A DNA stretch of 64,000 nucleotides from Pseudomonas sp. SG20056 (GTDB lineage: Bacteria > Pseudomonadota > Gammaproteobacteria > Pseudomonadales > Pseudomonadaceae): the NCBI RefSeq assembly GCF_031764535.1, contig NZ_CP134499.1, positions 1,302,001-1,366,000 of the forward strand, written 5' to 3'. Below the pieces are notes generated by a model. It saw only the letters and a program-made list of their open reading frames with translations, made no database searches and was not told the origin of the DNA. This document shows positions 1-7,722 of the stretch, one piece after another (positions within the stretch are counted from its first letter, which is position 1; every line of letters begins with the position of its first letter). The position numbers and the translations under genes were made by a program.

Positions 1-179
1 TTGCGGGCGTATGCAACATAACCATAAGTTCTAATGAAGTGAGAGATGTCTCCGACGTTCTCTATGAAGTAAATATCTAGATCAACCACTGGAATGCCAA
101 AATTCGTCGATAGCAACGCGCCAACCGTCGACTTTCCTGCTCCGCCTGGGCCAAGGATATGTGCAATAGCTGTTGTCAT
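1..179 (-). CDS. P-loop kinase, shikimate-kinase-like (partial)
   Basis: The gene runs off the left edge, so only the first 59 codons are present. The N-terminus carries a Walker A loop, GPGGAGKST, at residues 10-18, followed by a VVDLDIYF strand and a GDISHFIRTYGY stretch that resembles the substrate side of shikimate-kinase-type small-molecule kinases. It starts 15 nt after the folX stop on the same strand, so it is probably the last gene of the folM-folE-folX transcript. The DNA is visibly more AT-rich than the fol genes, which may mean a separate origin. Substrate cannot be judged without the missing C-terminus. Confidence 0.6.
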   Translation of the reverse strand, partial: MTTAIAHILGPGGAGKSTVGALLSTNFGIPVVDLDIYFIENVGDISHFIRTYGYVAYAR

Positions 180-194
180 TGCGGCTAAGCGACT

Positions 195-566
195 CTAACG
201 GTGGGCGGAGAGGGTAATCGACACCGATTCGGCAAAGCGCAGGGCGTGCAGCTTGTCGACTTCCACTTCGGCATAGCGTACTGCCGTGTTTTCCATCACC
301 AGATCGAGGATTTCCTGAGTCAGGCGCTCGAGTAAGGCGAAACGGTTGCCTTCGACGTGGCTAATCACTGCCTTGGTGATGGTGCGGTAGTTGAGGGCGT
401 GGTCGATATCGTTGTCACGCACGGCGTCGGCAGCGGGGTAGAGGATAGTCAGGTTGATCAACACGTCCTGCTTGTTGTTGATCTCCTCTTCCTTGATGCC
501 GATGTAGGTGCGCAAGCGCAGGTCTTTGACGCGGATGCGCGCCATCCCAGGTTCCAGTCGCGGCAT
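195..566 (-). CDS. folX: Dihydroneopterin triphosphate 2'-epimerase FolX
   Basis: A 123-residue protein of the tunnelling-fold pterin family. It epimerises 7,8-dihydroneopterin triphosphate to the monapterin form, the committed step of tetrahydromonapterin synthesis. The stretch [18 protein letters not shown] and the later [17 protein letters not shown] closely follow E. coli FolX as I know it and separate it from FolB. Its ATG shares one base with the folE stop (TAATG), which implies translational coupling. The operon order folM-folE-folX is the usual Pseudomonas arrangement supplying the cofactor of phenylalanine hydroxylase. Confidence 0.93.
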   Translation of the reverse strand: MPRLEPGMARIRVKDLRLRTYIGIKEEEINNKQDVLINLTILYPAADAVRDNDIDHALNYRTITKAVISHVEGNRFALLERLTQEILDLVMENTAVRYAEVEVDKLHALRFAESVSITLSAHR

Positions 567-1126
567 TACTTGCTCCGTCCGATCAGTTGCAGGAATTCGT
601 GGCGAGTGTTGCAGGATTCACGGAAGGCTCCAAGCATCACCGAAGAGGTCATTACCGAGTTCTGCTTCTCCACGCCGCGCATCATCATGCACATATGCTT
701 GGCTTCGATCACCACGGCCACGCCAGCGGCGTTGGTGACCTGCTGGATCGCGTCGGCGATCTGCTTGGTGAGGTTTTCCTGAATCTGCAGACGCCGGGCG
801 AACATGTCGACGATGCGCGCTACTTTCGACAGGCCGAGTACCTTGCCGGTGGGGATATAGGCCACATGAGCCTTGCCGATAAACGGCAGCATGTGGTGTT
901 CGCACAGTGAGTACAGCTCGATATCACGGACGATCACCATCTCGTCGTTATCCGACTCAAACAGCGCGCCGTTGACCACTTCTTCCAGGCTCTTGTGGTA
1001 GCCGTTGCACAGGTACTGCATGGCCTTGGCAGCACGCTTTGGTGTGTCCAGCAGACCTTCGCGTTCGGGGTTTTCACCAACGCCGAGCAGGATCTCGCGG
1101 TAGTGGTTGGGCAGTTCTGGAGTCAT
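566..1126 (-). CDS. folE: GTP cyclohydrolase I FolE
   Basis: A 186-residue protein, normal length for bacterial type I GTP cyclohydrolase, which converts GTP to dihydroneopterin triphosphate. The zinc-site motif [20 protein letters not shown] is present (residues about 73-92), as is the C-terminal MMMRGV strand region with KQNSVMTSS that forms the substrate pocket. It lies 22 nt after folM and overlaps folX by one base. Placement with folM and folX suggests this copy serves tetrahydromonapterin rather than folate; Pseudomonas usually carries a second folE elsewhere. Confidence 0.95.
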   Translation of the reverse strand: MTPELPNHYREILLGVGENPEREGLLDTPKRAAKAMQYLCNGYHKSLEEVVNGALFESDNDEMVIVRDIELYSLCEHHMLPFIGKAHVAYIPTGKVLGLSKVARIVDMFARRLQIQENLTKQIADAIQQVTNAAGVAVVIEAKHMCMMMRGVEKQNSVMTSSVMLGAFRESCNTRHEFLQLIGRSK

Positions 1127-1148
1127 TGCAAGGTCCTCGCGGCCAGGC

Positions 1149-1859
1149 TCATTTGAGGTGGCGGCCGCCGTTGACGGTCAGTGTGGTACCGGTGACGTAA
1201 GGGTTGTCGAGCAGATAGCGCAAGCTCTGGTAGATCACTTGGGGCCCGGGCTCAATGCCCAGTGCCGATTTATTCAGGGTTTTATTGCGGTAGTCGGCGT
1301 CGTCGTCCGGGTTGAACAGGATCAGCGCGGGGGCGATACCGTTGACCTTGATCTGTGGGGCGAAACGCGCGGCAAACGACAGCGTCAAACTGTCCAGCCC
1401 GGCCTTGCTGGCACAGTAGGCCGGCCGGTTGGCACTGCCTTTACGCGCCACGTCATCGCTGATATGCACGATATCGGCGGGCGTCGAACGATGCAGTAAT
1501 GCTGCGCAATGCAGGTTGATCAGGTACGGCGCGAGCATGTGCACAGCAAATAGCTGCTGAAAGGCTGCGGCTTCTTCGCCCGGCGTTTCAACCAGCCAGT
1601 CGGAGGCGTTGTGCACGATGGCGCGAAGGCTATCAGTGTGGCGCTTGAGCCGTTCGATAAACGCCAGGATGCCGGCTTCGCTGGAAAAGTCGGCCGGCAA
1701 GGCTAGAGCGCCACGTTGCCTGAGTGCCTCGATGCCGTTGCGTTCGCTGCGGTAGGTAACAATCACTGAGTGACCGTCATCCAGCAGGCGTTCGGCGCAG
1801 TAAAGGCCAATGCGCTGGCTGGCTCCGGTAATCAGGATGGGGGCGGCGCTGGCGCTCAT
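1149..1859 (-). CDS. folM: Dihydromonapterin reductase FolM
   Basis: A 236-residue short-chain dehydrogenase. The N-terminal cofactor loop reads ITGASQRIG, the NAD(P) strand has VHNASDW, and the catalytic pair is YCASK. FolM reduces dihydromonapterin to tetrahydromonapterin, used by PhhA. It is the first gene of the leftward fol operon. About 95 bp upstream (1955-1978) lies a TATACC-N12-TGTACA element overlapping a leftward TATAAC-like -10, so the operon is probably under the LitR-like regulator encoded at 2943. Confidence 0.9.
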   Translation of the reverse strand: MSASAAPILITGASQRIGLYCAERLLDDGHSVIVTYRSERNGIEALRQRGALALPADFSSEAGILAFIERLKRHTDSLRAIVHNASDWLVETPGEEAAAFQQLFAVHMLAPYLINLHCAALLHRSTPADIVHISDDVARKGSANRPAYCASKAGLDSLTLSFAARFAPQIKVNGIAPALILFNPDDDADYRNKTLNKSALGIEPGPQVIYQSLRYLLDNPYVTGTTLTVNGGRHLK

Positions 1860-1954
1860 GCTCGACTCGGCAGAAAGAAAAGGGTGGGTTCAGCGACGCT
1901 GCGCCGGGTTACCTGACCAGTAAGGCGTGGCCTCGACTGAACCAGGAGTAAAGT

Positions 1955-1978
1955 TATACCAGCAATAGGCTTTGTACA
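1955..1978. promoter_or_regulatory. LitR/CarH-type operator before folM
   Basis: TATACC, 12 bases, TGTACA. Two half-sites at this spacing match the form I recall for the class II LitR (PplR) operator of Pseudomonas putida, T(G/A)TACA-N12-TGTA(C/T)A. Read leftward, the GGTATAAC part doubles as a -10-like element, as expected for a repressor that occludes the fol promoter. Binding is inferred. Confidence 0.6.
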
Positions 1979-2086
1979 ACCATGCGCCCTGTGAGGGTAC
2001 TGGGCTGTTTCATGCCATTAAGCCTATTTCATTGAGCTGTATCGATATTTTTTCTACAGGTGGGCTAAATAAAATTGTTTTTATCG

Positions 2087-2121
2087 TGTACAAGATTGGT
2101 TTTCTTGTACAGGTGTGTACC
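2087..2121. promoter_or_regulatory. Cluster of TGTACA half-sites before the DUF6482-like gene
   Basis: TGTACA at 2087-2092 and 2106-2111 and TGTACC at 2116-2121, ending three bases before the ATG at 2125. The repetition in a short AT-rich spacer is unlikely by chance. The sites could block transcription or act on the leader of the rightward gene, or cooperate with the site at 1955-1978. Confidence 0.55.
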
Positions 2122-2124
2122 GTT

Positions 2125-2421
2125 ATGAAGCCTTGGCAGTTGAGCATTGCAGTGCGGTGTGGGCAGGTGTGCCATGTCGAGGTGCTCACCTTGCGCTGTT
2201 GCGGCTATAAGGTGCAGGTGGTCAGCAAGACTGGCAGTGTGCGCACGCTGGAGTATGCGTCGGGGCGTGCGCTGTGGCCTGGAATGGCATTGCTCAAGAC
2301 GCGCCTGCGTCGTTGCGGAGTTCGGCAGATGCTGTTGCTGCAGCCAGAAAGCCACGATGAAATTATTGGTCGCCCCGAGTTGCTTGAGCCTGATCCGGGG
2401 CTATGGATCAGGCTGGGCTAA
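2125..2421 (+). CDS. Small conserved protein, DUF6482-like
   Basis: A 98-residue protein beginning MKPWQLSIAV and ending PGLWIRLG. It is compact, without signal peptide or membrane segment, and resembles small Pseudomonas proteins grouped under DUF6482; I cannot assign a function. The ATG at 2125 is chosen because the frame upstream is low-complexity AT-rich promoter DNA holding the TGTACA cluster. It converges with the DUF393 gene, leaving a 4-nt gap. Its position between two operator clusters suggests light-regulon membership, which is inference. Confidence 0.6.
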   Translation: MKPWQLSIAVRCGQVCHVEVLTLRCCGYKVQVVSKTGSVRTLEYASGRALWPGMALLKTRLRRCGVRQMLLLQPESHDEIIGRPELLEPDPGLWIRLG

Positions 2422-2425
2422 TGAA

Positions 2426-2851
2426 TTAGCGCGGGTTTCTGTTGATGGCGCAGGCGGCTTTGCTGCAGCGTCGGCTGGCGTCCGGATGAGGTAGCCAGTC
2501 GAGGTGCGGGCGGAGCCGGCAGAACAGTCGGTAACCCAGTTCCAGCAGCGGTCGCAGTGCCGGCCAGGTCAGTGGTATGACCCAGCGCTCAAGGCCGGCT
2601 GCGCGCCAGCTCCACAGAGTGGCATCCAGGCCGGTCACCCATTGCCCGTCGGCGAAGCGGGCATGCAGGCGGTTCTGCAGGGTTTCTCGGCTGTGGCCGA
2701 CGGATTCGGGATGAAAGTCGTTGAGGCCGATATCGACCAGGCACAGGCGCTGTACATCGGCACGCTGACGCAGCAGCTGGATCTCGCGCGCGCACAACGG
2801 GCAGTCGCCATCGTAGTAAAGGGTCAAGGGCCAGCAGGGTTGCTTGTTCAT
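2426..2851 (-). CDS. DCC-family thiol-disulfide oxidoreductase-like protein (DUF393)
   Basis: A 141-residue protein opening with LTLYYDGDCPLCAREI, the DxxCPxC signature that defines the DCC/DUF393 family, thought to be thioredoxin-fold oxidoreductases of unknown substrate. The C-terminal half is Trp- and Leu-rich (WVIPLTWPALRPLLELGYRLF) and may contact a membrane or another protein. It is transcribed away from the LitR-like gene. The shared 91-bp spacer holds TGTATA-N5-TGTACA, so both genes may answer to the same operator. DUF393 genes recur beside photolyase and LitR-type clusters in Pseudomonas. Confidence 0.8.
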   Translation of the reverse strand: MNKQPCWPLTLYYDGDCPLCAREIQLLRQRADVQRLCLVDIGLNDFHPESVGHSRETLQNRLHARFADGQWVTGLDATLWSWRAAGLERWVIPLTWPALRPLLELGYRLFCRLRPHLDWLPHPDASRRCSKAACAINRNPR

Positions 2852-2863
2852 GGTCTAACTCTT

Positions 2864-2880
2864 TGTATAAGTCTTGTACA
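2864..2880. promoter_or_regulatory. Divergent operator TGTATA-N5-TGTACA
   Basis: Two half-sites 11 bp apart, the helical repeat spacing described for CarH-type tetramers, lie 12 bp from the DUF393 start and 62 bp from the regulator start. This fits autoregulation plus control of the divergent gene. Confidence 0.6.
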
Positions 2881-2942
2881 AAGTATGCCGTAAATAGCTG
2901 AGTTACAATGCGTGCAACATTTTTTCTGTGATACCTGCGCCC

Positions 2943-3896
2943 ATGTCCGATCACGTTGGTACTACGTCCCTCGTTTCGAGTGCCCTCAAGCAGGAAGAGT
3001 TATTTCCTATTCGTGAAGTGGCGCGCCTGACCGGCGTCAATCCAGTCACCCTACGGGCCTGGGAGCGGCGCTATGGGCTGATCCAGCCAACCCGCACCGA
3101 CAGCGGTCATCGCCTGTATTCGCAGGTCGATATCGAGTCGGTACGCAGCATCCTGGCGTGGATCGAGCGCGGTGTGGCGGTGAGCAAGGTTGGCAAGATT
3201 CTGGCCAAAAGCAGCTCGATCAAATCTGCCAGCTCTCCGGTCTATGAGGAAGTCAGCGCCAGCGAGTGGGGTGAGTGGCAAGCCCAGTTACGCCGCGCTA
3301 TCAGCGCCTTCGATGAAGTACGCCTGGATCGTCTTTACGGCCAGATTTTCTCCAGTTACCCGTTGCCGGTGGTGTTTCAGGACATCCTGATGCCGCTGTG
3401 GCAGGAACTGTTGCTGCGCCAGGAGGAATACGGCCAGACCAGCGAATGGCTGTTTTTCGACACCTTCCTGCGGGCGCGTACGTTGCAGCGCCTGCAGGTG
3501 TTGCGCGCTCAGGTTGAGGAGCGTGTGCTGCTGGCGGCCTTGCCGGGCCACTGCCGCGAGTTGGAGCTGCTGGTAGCTGGGTTGCTGCTGAGCAGCGCCG
3601 AAACGGCGGTCAGCGTGTTGGGCCTGGGCCAGCCGCTGGAAGAGCTGACCCTGATCTGTGAAAAGATGCAGCCTCAGGCGCTCGTACTGTTCTCCAATCA
3701 GCCGCCTAGTGATGACCTGCCCAAGGTGTTGTCGCGCCTGGCGCTGGCACTGGATTGCCCGCTGGTGCTGGCCGGTGACGGTGCCGACCTGGCCGAGGAC
3801 AGCCTCAGTGGTTCGCCGATTGCCTGCCTGGGTAATGAAGGTCGCCTGATGCAGCGTCGCCTGCAGCAGTTTCTGGCGGGTCACCTGGATACCTGA
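2943..3896 (+). CDS. MerR-family regulator, LitR/CarH type with degenerate cobalamin domain
   Basis: A 317-residue protein. Residues about 20-65 form the MerR winged helix (PIREVARLTGVNPVTLRAWERRYG, then HRLYS). The middle is a helical bundle like the B12 cap of CarH/LitR, and the C-terminal third a Rossmann-like fold. The segment expected to carry the cobalamin histidine signature reads LPGHCRELELLVAGLL, so the ligand motif looks lost. That matches class II LitR proteins (P. putida PplR), which do not use B12 and are reported to be relieved by short LOV proteins in blue light. Such a LOV gene lies 2.8 kb away. An alternative GTG at 2928 would add five residues. TGTACA-type sites flank it on both sides. 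Confidence 0.85.
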   Translation: MSDHVGTTSLVSSALKQEELFPIREVARLTGVNPVTLRAWERRYGLIQPTRTDSGHRLYSQVDIESVRSILAWIERGVAVSKVGKILAKSSSIKSASSPVYEEVSASEWGEWQAQLRRAISAFDEVRLDRLYGQIFSSYPLPVVFQDILMPLWQELLLRQEEYGQTSEWLFFDTFLRARTLQRLQVLRAQVEERVLLAALPGHCRELELLVAGLLLSSAETAVSVLGLGQPLEELTLICEKMQPQALVLFSNQPPSDDLPKVLSRLALALDCPLVLAGDGADLAEDSLSGSPIACLGNEGRLMQRRLQQFLAGHLDT

Positions 3897-3987
3897 TTTC
3901 ACTATCAATCACGCCTGAATAAGCGCGGTTGTCGTTATGACAATCGCGCTTTTGCGTGCCTGTGATTTGTTGTTGATTTCAATTAGT

Positions 3988-4085
3988 TGTACAGCTTGTA
4001 CAGAAAAATGCTTGCTATCTGGGGCTTTAGGCTATACAAAAGCTATACATTGCTTGTTTGTGTATAGCTTGTATCCACTTGTACA
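3988..4085. promoter_or_regulatory. Dense array of TGTACA/TATACA half-sites before the acyl-CoA dehydrogenase gene
   Basis: Seven half-sites in 98 bp: TGTACA at 3988 and 3997, TATACA at 4033 and 4044 (11 bp apart), TGTATA at 4061, TGTATC at 4070 and TGTACA at 4080. The last ends 18 bp before the ATG. The array contains -10-like TATACAT. It is the densest operator cluster in the window and points to control by the LitR-like protein just upstream. Confidence 0.65.
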
Positions 4086-4103
4086 GCTTGAGGACTGAGC
4101 AAC

Positions 4104-5882
4104 ATGACCCAATACCGTGCACCCCTTCGTGACATGCGTTTCGTTTTTGACGAGGTGCTCGACGCTTATGCCACCCTGCAGTCGCTGCCTAGTCAGCGCG
4201 AGTTCGGAAACGACCTCGGTGGCGCCATTCTGGAAGAAGCCGCCAAATTGGCGGAGAACGTATTGGCCCCACTCAATGGCCCGGGTGATAAACAGGGCTG
4301 CCAGTACGATCCGGAAAGTAAATCGGTTAAAGCACCGGACGGTTTCCGCGCTGCTTACCAACAGTTCGCCGAAGGCGGCTGGACCGCATTGGCCTGTACC
4401 CCGGAGTTCGGCGGCCAAGGCTTGCCCCATGTGCTGAACATGATGGTTGAGGAGATGGTCTGCTCGGCCAACCTGTCGCTGGGCATGTATCCGGGCCTGA
4501 CCCATGGTGCGATCAATGCGCTGACTGCTCACGGCGCCCGCGAGTTGCAGGAGCGCTACCTGCCGAAGCTGATCAGCGGTGAGTGGACCGGCACTATGTG
4601 CCTGACCGAGCCGCAGTGCGGCACCGACCTGGGTTTGATCCGAACCCGTGCCGTACCGCAGGCGGACGGCAGCTATGCCATCAGCGGTACCAAAATCTGG
4701 ATTACCGGTGGTGAGCATGATCTGGCCGACAATATCCTGCATCTGGTACTGGCCAAGCTGCCCGATGCACCGGACAGCGTAAAAGGTATTTCGCTGTTCC
4801 TGGTGCCCAAGTTCCTTGCAGACGGCAGTCGCAACCCTGCGTTGTGCGGCGGCCTGGAGCACAAGATGGGCATCAAGGGATCGGCCACCTGTGTGATGAA
4901 CTTCGAAGGGGCCCAGGGCTGGCTAATTGGCGAGCCCAATAAGGGCCTCAAGTGCATGTTCACCATGATGAACTCGGCGCGCTTGATGGTGGGCATGCAG
5001 GGCCTCGGTATTGCCGAAAGCGCTTATCAGGTCAGCCTGGGCTTCGCCAAAGAGCGGCTGCAAAGCCGTTCGCTGTCGGGCCCGAAAGCCGCTGATAAAC
5101 CTGCTGATCCAATCATTGTGCATCCGGATGTCCGCCGCATGTTGCTGCGCCAGAAGGTGACCATCGAAGGGTGCCGCGCACTGGCCTACTTCACCGGGCT
5201 GCATGAGGATGTGGCTCATGACCATGAAGACCCAGCTGTGCGTGAACAAGCCGATGATCTGGTGCAGCTGCTGACGCCGGTGGTTAAAGCCTTCCTCACC
5301 GACGAAGGCTTCAACAGTGCCAACGAAGGGTTGCAGGTACTCGGCGGCTCCGGGTTTACCGAGGACTGGGGTATTGAGCAGCTGGTGCGTGATTCACGCA
5401 TCACACGAATTTATGAAGGCACCAATGGCATCCAAGCGCTTGACCTCGTGGGTCGCAAGTTAGCGCTGGGTGGGGGGCGTGCTGTGCGCAATTACTTCGC
5501 CCTTATCGAGGGTTGGCTCAAGGCGCATGCCGAGGCTGATCACGTAATGGCCGTGGGTGGTGCGCTCAAGCAACTGCAGCAAGCCACGATGTGGATTGCC
5601 ACCGAAGGCATGAAAGATCCTGAGCAAGCGGGTGCTGCAGCGACACCTTACTTACGTCTGTTCGCCCTTACCAGCCTTGCTTGGATGTGGGCACGTATGG
5701 CCGCGGTAGCCAAAGCCAAGCTTGCCGAAGGCAGCACAGAAACAGCCTTTTATGGCGCCAAGCTGAAGTCAGCAGACTTCTTTATGGCGCGCATCCTGAC
5801 GGAAACCGACAGCCTGCTGGCTGAGGTTAAAGCTGGTAAAGCCACCTTGATGGCCTTCAGCGATGAGGAATTTGCTGCCTGA
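4104..5882 (+). CDS. Acyl-CoA dehydrogenase, DmdC/FadE-like long form
   Basis: A 592-residue flavoenzyme with the N-terminal helical domain, the FAD-binding beta domain (CLTEPQCGTDLG and KIWITGGEHD) and the C-terminal helical domain ending in ITRIYEGTNGIQALDLVGRK, where the Glu is the expected catalytic base. About 100 extra residues at the C-terminus match the additional domain of the 3-methylmercaptopropionyl-CoA dehydrogenase-like subgroup. It should oxidise an acyl-CoA to the 2-enoyl-CoA; substrate unknown. What is odd is the seven-site TGTACA array in front, suggesting light control of lipid turnover. Two terminators follow. Confidence 0.9.
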   Translation: MTQYRAPLRDMRFVFDEVLDAYATLQSLPSQREFGNDLGGAILEEAAKLAENVLAPLNGPGDKQGCQYDPESKSVKAPDGFRAAYQQFAEGGWTALACTPEFGGQGLPHVLNMMVEEMVCSANLSLGMYPGLTHGAINALTAHGARELQERYLPKLISGEWTGTMCLTEPQCGTDLGLIRTRAVPQADGSYAISGTKIWITGGEHDLADNILHLVLAKLPDAPDSVKGISLFLVPKFLADGSRNPALCGGLEHKMGIKGSATCVMNFEGAQGWLIGEPNKGLKCMFTMMNSARLMVGMQGLGIAESAYQVSLGFAKERLQSRSLSGPKAADKPADPIIVHPDVRRMLLRQKVTIEGCRALAYFTGLHEDVAHDHEDPAVREQADDLVQLLTPVVKAFLTDEGFNSANEGLQVLGGSGFTEDWGIEQLVRDSRITRIYEGTNGIQALDLVGRKLALGGGRAVRNYFALIEGWLKAHAEADHVMAVGGALKQLQQATMWIATEGMKDPEQAGAAATPYLRLFALTSLAWMWARMAAVAKAKLAEGSTETAFYGAKLKSADFFMARILTETDSLLAEVKAGKATLMAFSDEEFAA

Positions 5883-5894
5883 AACGACTGCGCA

Positions 5895-5942
5895 ATCCGA
5901 TAGCCACAAGTTCCGCCCATTTTCGGTTATCGGATTTTTTTA
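5895..5942 (+). terminator. Terminator 1 after the acyl-CoA dehydrogenase gene
   Basis: ATCCGATA (5895-5902) pairs with TATCGGAT (5928-5935), followed by a T run. Intrinsic terminator shape. Confidence 0.75.
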
Positions 5943-5972
5943 TCCCTGCTGCAGGCATTTAGCCTGCACTTT

Positions 5973-6001
5973 AGACCCGCCTGATTGCGGGTCTTTTTTT
6001 G
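5973..6001 (+). terminator. Terminator 2 after the acyl-CoA dehydrogenase gene
   Basis: AGACCCGC (5973-5980), loop CTGATT, GCGGGTCT (5987-5994), then seven T in all. A tandem back-up to the first terminator, separating the array-controlled gene from the leftward PilZ-like gene. Confidence 0.88.
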
Positions 6002-6032
6002 ACCGGGATTTACTAGGCGTCTGTCGCTGGCC

Positions 6033-6644
6033 TCAGCGGCGCCCAGCATGCAGTCGTTGTTTCTGCTGCAGGTGTTGCTGGTAGATGAACTGGCGCAACT
6101 GTTCGTCGCTACGCCGGTCGAGGGTGTGCAGCTGGTAGGCCAGCAGACCGCCTTCGGTTGTACGGACGAAAACCCCGGTCAAGGCAATCGGCGTGTGCTC
6201 GTCTACTGGCAATACCAGATGAAAGCGCTTGGGGGCTTTGCTCCGTGCCCGATGTTCGATCAACGCACCATTCATCGACAGCTGATGAATCCACAGATCG
6301 CTCGGCTGCGCACTTGGCGTGTGCAGCGGTAACGGCTCAGGCAGGGGCGAGCGCCAGGCGCGGTTGATCTCGCCTTCATCGAAAATCTGCGGGGCGCTGA
6401 GCTGCAAATAGGGCGTGCTCTGCGCGTCCTGGCTGAGGTGCAGGTCAAAGGTCAGGTGCTGGTTGGCGATATGCGCATGCAGGCTCAGCTGCTCGTTCAC
6501 GGCACAGTGCGAGAGCAGCTCGCTGAGCTGTTTGCCGATATCCACCGACAACCGCGGTTGGCTGCGTTGTTCGGTCGGGCCGGGCTGATGCAGCTGGCGG
6601 ATAAATGCCAGTTCTGCCTGGGTCAGGAGTGCCTGTTCTTGCAT
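6033..6644 (-). CDS. PilZ-like protein with degenerate c-di-GMP motif
   Basis: A 203-residue cytoplasmic protein. The C-terminal half has the beta-rich pattern of PilZ domains, with LWIHQLSMNGALIEHR in place of the (D/N)xSxxG motif, then a closing helix EQLRQFIYQQHLQQKQR. The N-terminal RxxxR c-di-GMP arginine motif is not evident, so ligand binding is doubtful. It lies 51 nt after the short LOV gene on the same strand and is probably co-transcribed, which would link a photoreceptor with a PilZ-type effector. Assignment rests on motif reading only. Confidence 0.55.
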   Translation of the reverse strand: MQEQALLTQAELAFIRQLHQPGPTEQRSQPRLSVDIGKQLSELLSHCAVNEQLSLHAHIANQHLTFDLHLSQDAQSTPYLQLSAPQIFDEGEINRAWRSPLPEPLPLHTPSAQPSDLWIHQLSMNGALIEHRARSKAPKRFHLVLPVDEHTPIALTGVFVRTTEGGLLAYQLHTLDRRSDEQLRQFIYQQHLQQKQRLHAGRR

Positions 6645-6695
6645 GGGAGCGGTCTACATCGGGCTCTGGAGCTGTTGTGACCGCTGCTTTGAGGA

Positions 6696-7157
6696 TTAGT
6701 TACTGCCGGTCGTCGCCTGCAGGCGCGCCAGTTCAGCCTTGAGCGTTGCCAGTTCGGCTTCCAGCTGCTTGACCCGCTCCTGCGCTTCGACTTGCTCGGT
6801 GACGTTCTTCTGGATGCCGATGTAGTAGGTCAGCTGGTCGGCGTCATTGACCACCGGAGTGATCGACAGCTCATTCCAGAACACGCTGCCGTCCTTGCGG
6901 TAGTTGCGGATGATCTGCCGGCACGGGCGGTGCGTTCTGACTGCTTCACGGATGGCATCCAGCCCTGGCTGGTCGCGGTCGCCAGCCTGCAGGAAGCGAC
7001 AATCCTGATAGAGGATGTCTTCGCTGGCGTAGCCGGTGAGCTTTTCGAAAGCGGGGTTGGCATAGATCAGGATGTTGTCATCACCTTCCTGTTCGGCCAC
7101 CACGATGCCGTCATTGGAGGCGTTGATCACCAGTTGCAGCAGTTTGGCGTTGATCAT
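6696..7157 (-). CDS. Short LOV blue-light photoreceptor (PpSB1-LOV-like)
   Basis: A 153-residue protein made of one LOV/PAS domain plus a C-terminal coiled-coil helix (about residues 120-150, QEIV-type heptads such as VKQLEAELATLKAELARLQ). The flavin signature reads YQDCRFLQAGDRDQPG, with the adduct-forming Cys at residue 53, the same number as in P. putida PpSB1-LOV. NYRKDGSVFWNELSITPV and YYIGIQKNVTEQV are also characteristic. There is no effector domain, so it must act through a partner; in P. putida such proteins relieve class II LitR repressors, and one is encoded at 2943. Faces the flavodoxin gene divergently. Confidence 0.9.
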   Translation of the reverse strand: MINAKLLQLVINASNDGIVVAEQEGDDNILIYANPAFEKLTGYASEDILYQDCRFLQAGDRDQPGLDAIREAVRTHRPCRQIIRNYRKDGSVFWNELSITPVVNDADQLTYYIGIQKNVTEQVEAQERVKQLEAELATLKAELARLQATTGSN

Positions 7158-7269
7158 GAGGCGATTTCCCAGTCTAGGTCGGCTGCATTCTAAAACATCC
7201 GGGCGGGCTGTCTACTTGCGGCATAATGCCGGGCTTATCGATTTGGTTCTGACTGTTTCGGAGTTCTGC

Positions 7270-7722
7270 ATGAAAATCGCCATTCTTTCCGGCTCGGTGT
7301 ACGGCACCGCCGAGGAAGTTGCCCGCCACGCCGAGCGTCTGCTCAAGGCCGCCGGTCATGAGGCCTGGCACAACCCGCGTGCCAGCCTGGCGGATCTTCA
7401 GGCGTTTGCTCCTGAAGCCTTTCTGGCGGTGACCTCGACCACTGGCATGGGCGAATTGCCGGATAACCTGCAGCCGCTGTACTACGCCATCCGTGATCAT
7501 CTGCCGGCCTGGAGTGGCCTGCCGGGCGGGGTAATTGCCCTCGGCGACTCCAGCTATGGCGACACCTTCTGCGGCGGCGGCGAGCTGGTGCGCGAGCTGT
7601 ATGCCGAGTTGGGCATTCGTGAAGTGCAGCCGATGCTGCGCCTGGACAGCAGCGAAAGCGTGACCCCGGAAACCGACGCCGAGCCCTGGTTGGCGGACTT
7701 TATTACGGCGTTGCACGGCTGA
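7270..7722 (+). CDS. Flavodoxin, MioC-like
   Basis: A 150-residue flavodoxin-like protein. The FMN phosphate loop is LSGSVYGTAEEVA at residues 5-17, and later loops TSTTGMGELP and LGDSSYGDTFCGGG line the isoalloxazine site. Length matches MioC/short-chain flavodoxins, which carry electrons at low potential. The ATG at 7270 is used because the upstream frame crosses the divergent LOV promoter. Its stop overlaps the next ATG by one base. A flavodoxin lies next to the fol genes in P. aeruginosa as well; a role in pterin or flavin redox is only suggestive. Confidence 0.9.
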   Translation: MKIAILSGSVYGTAEEVARHAERLLKAAGHEAWHNPRASLADLQAFAPEAFLAVTSTTGMGELPDNLQPLYYAIRDHLPAWSGLPGGVIALGDSSYGDTFCGGGELVRELYAELGIREVQPMLRLDSSESVTPETDAEPWLADFITALHG

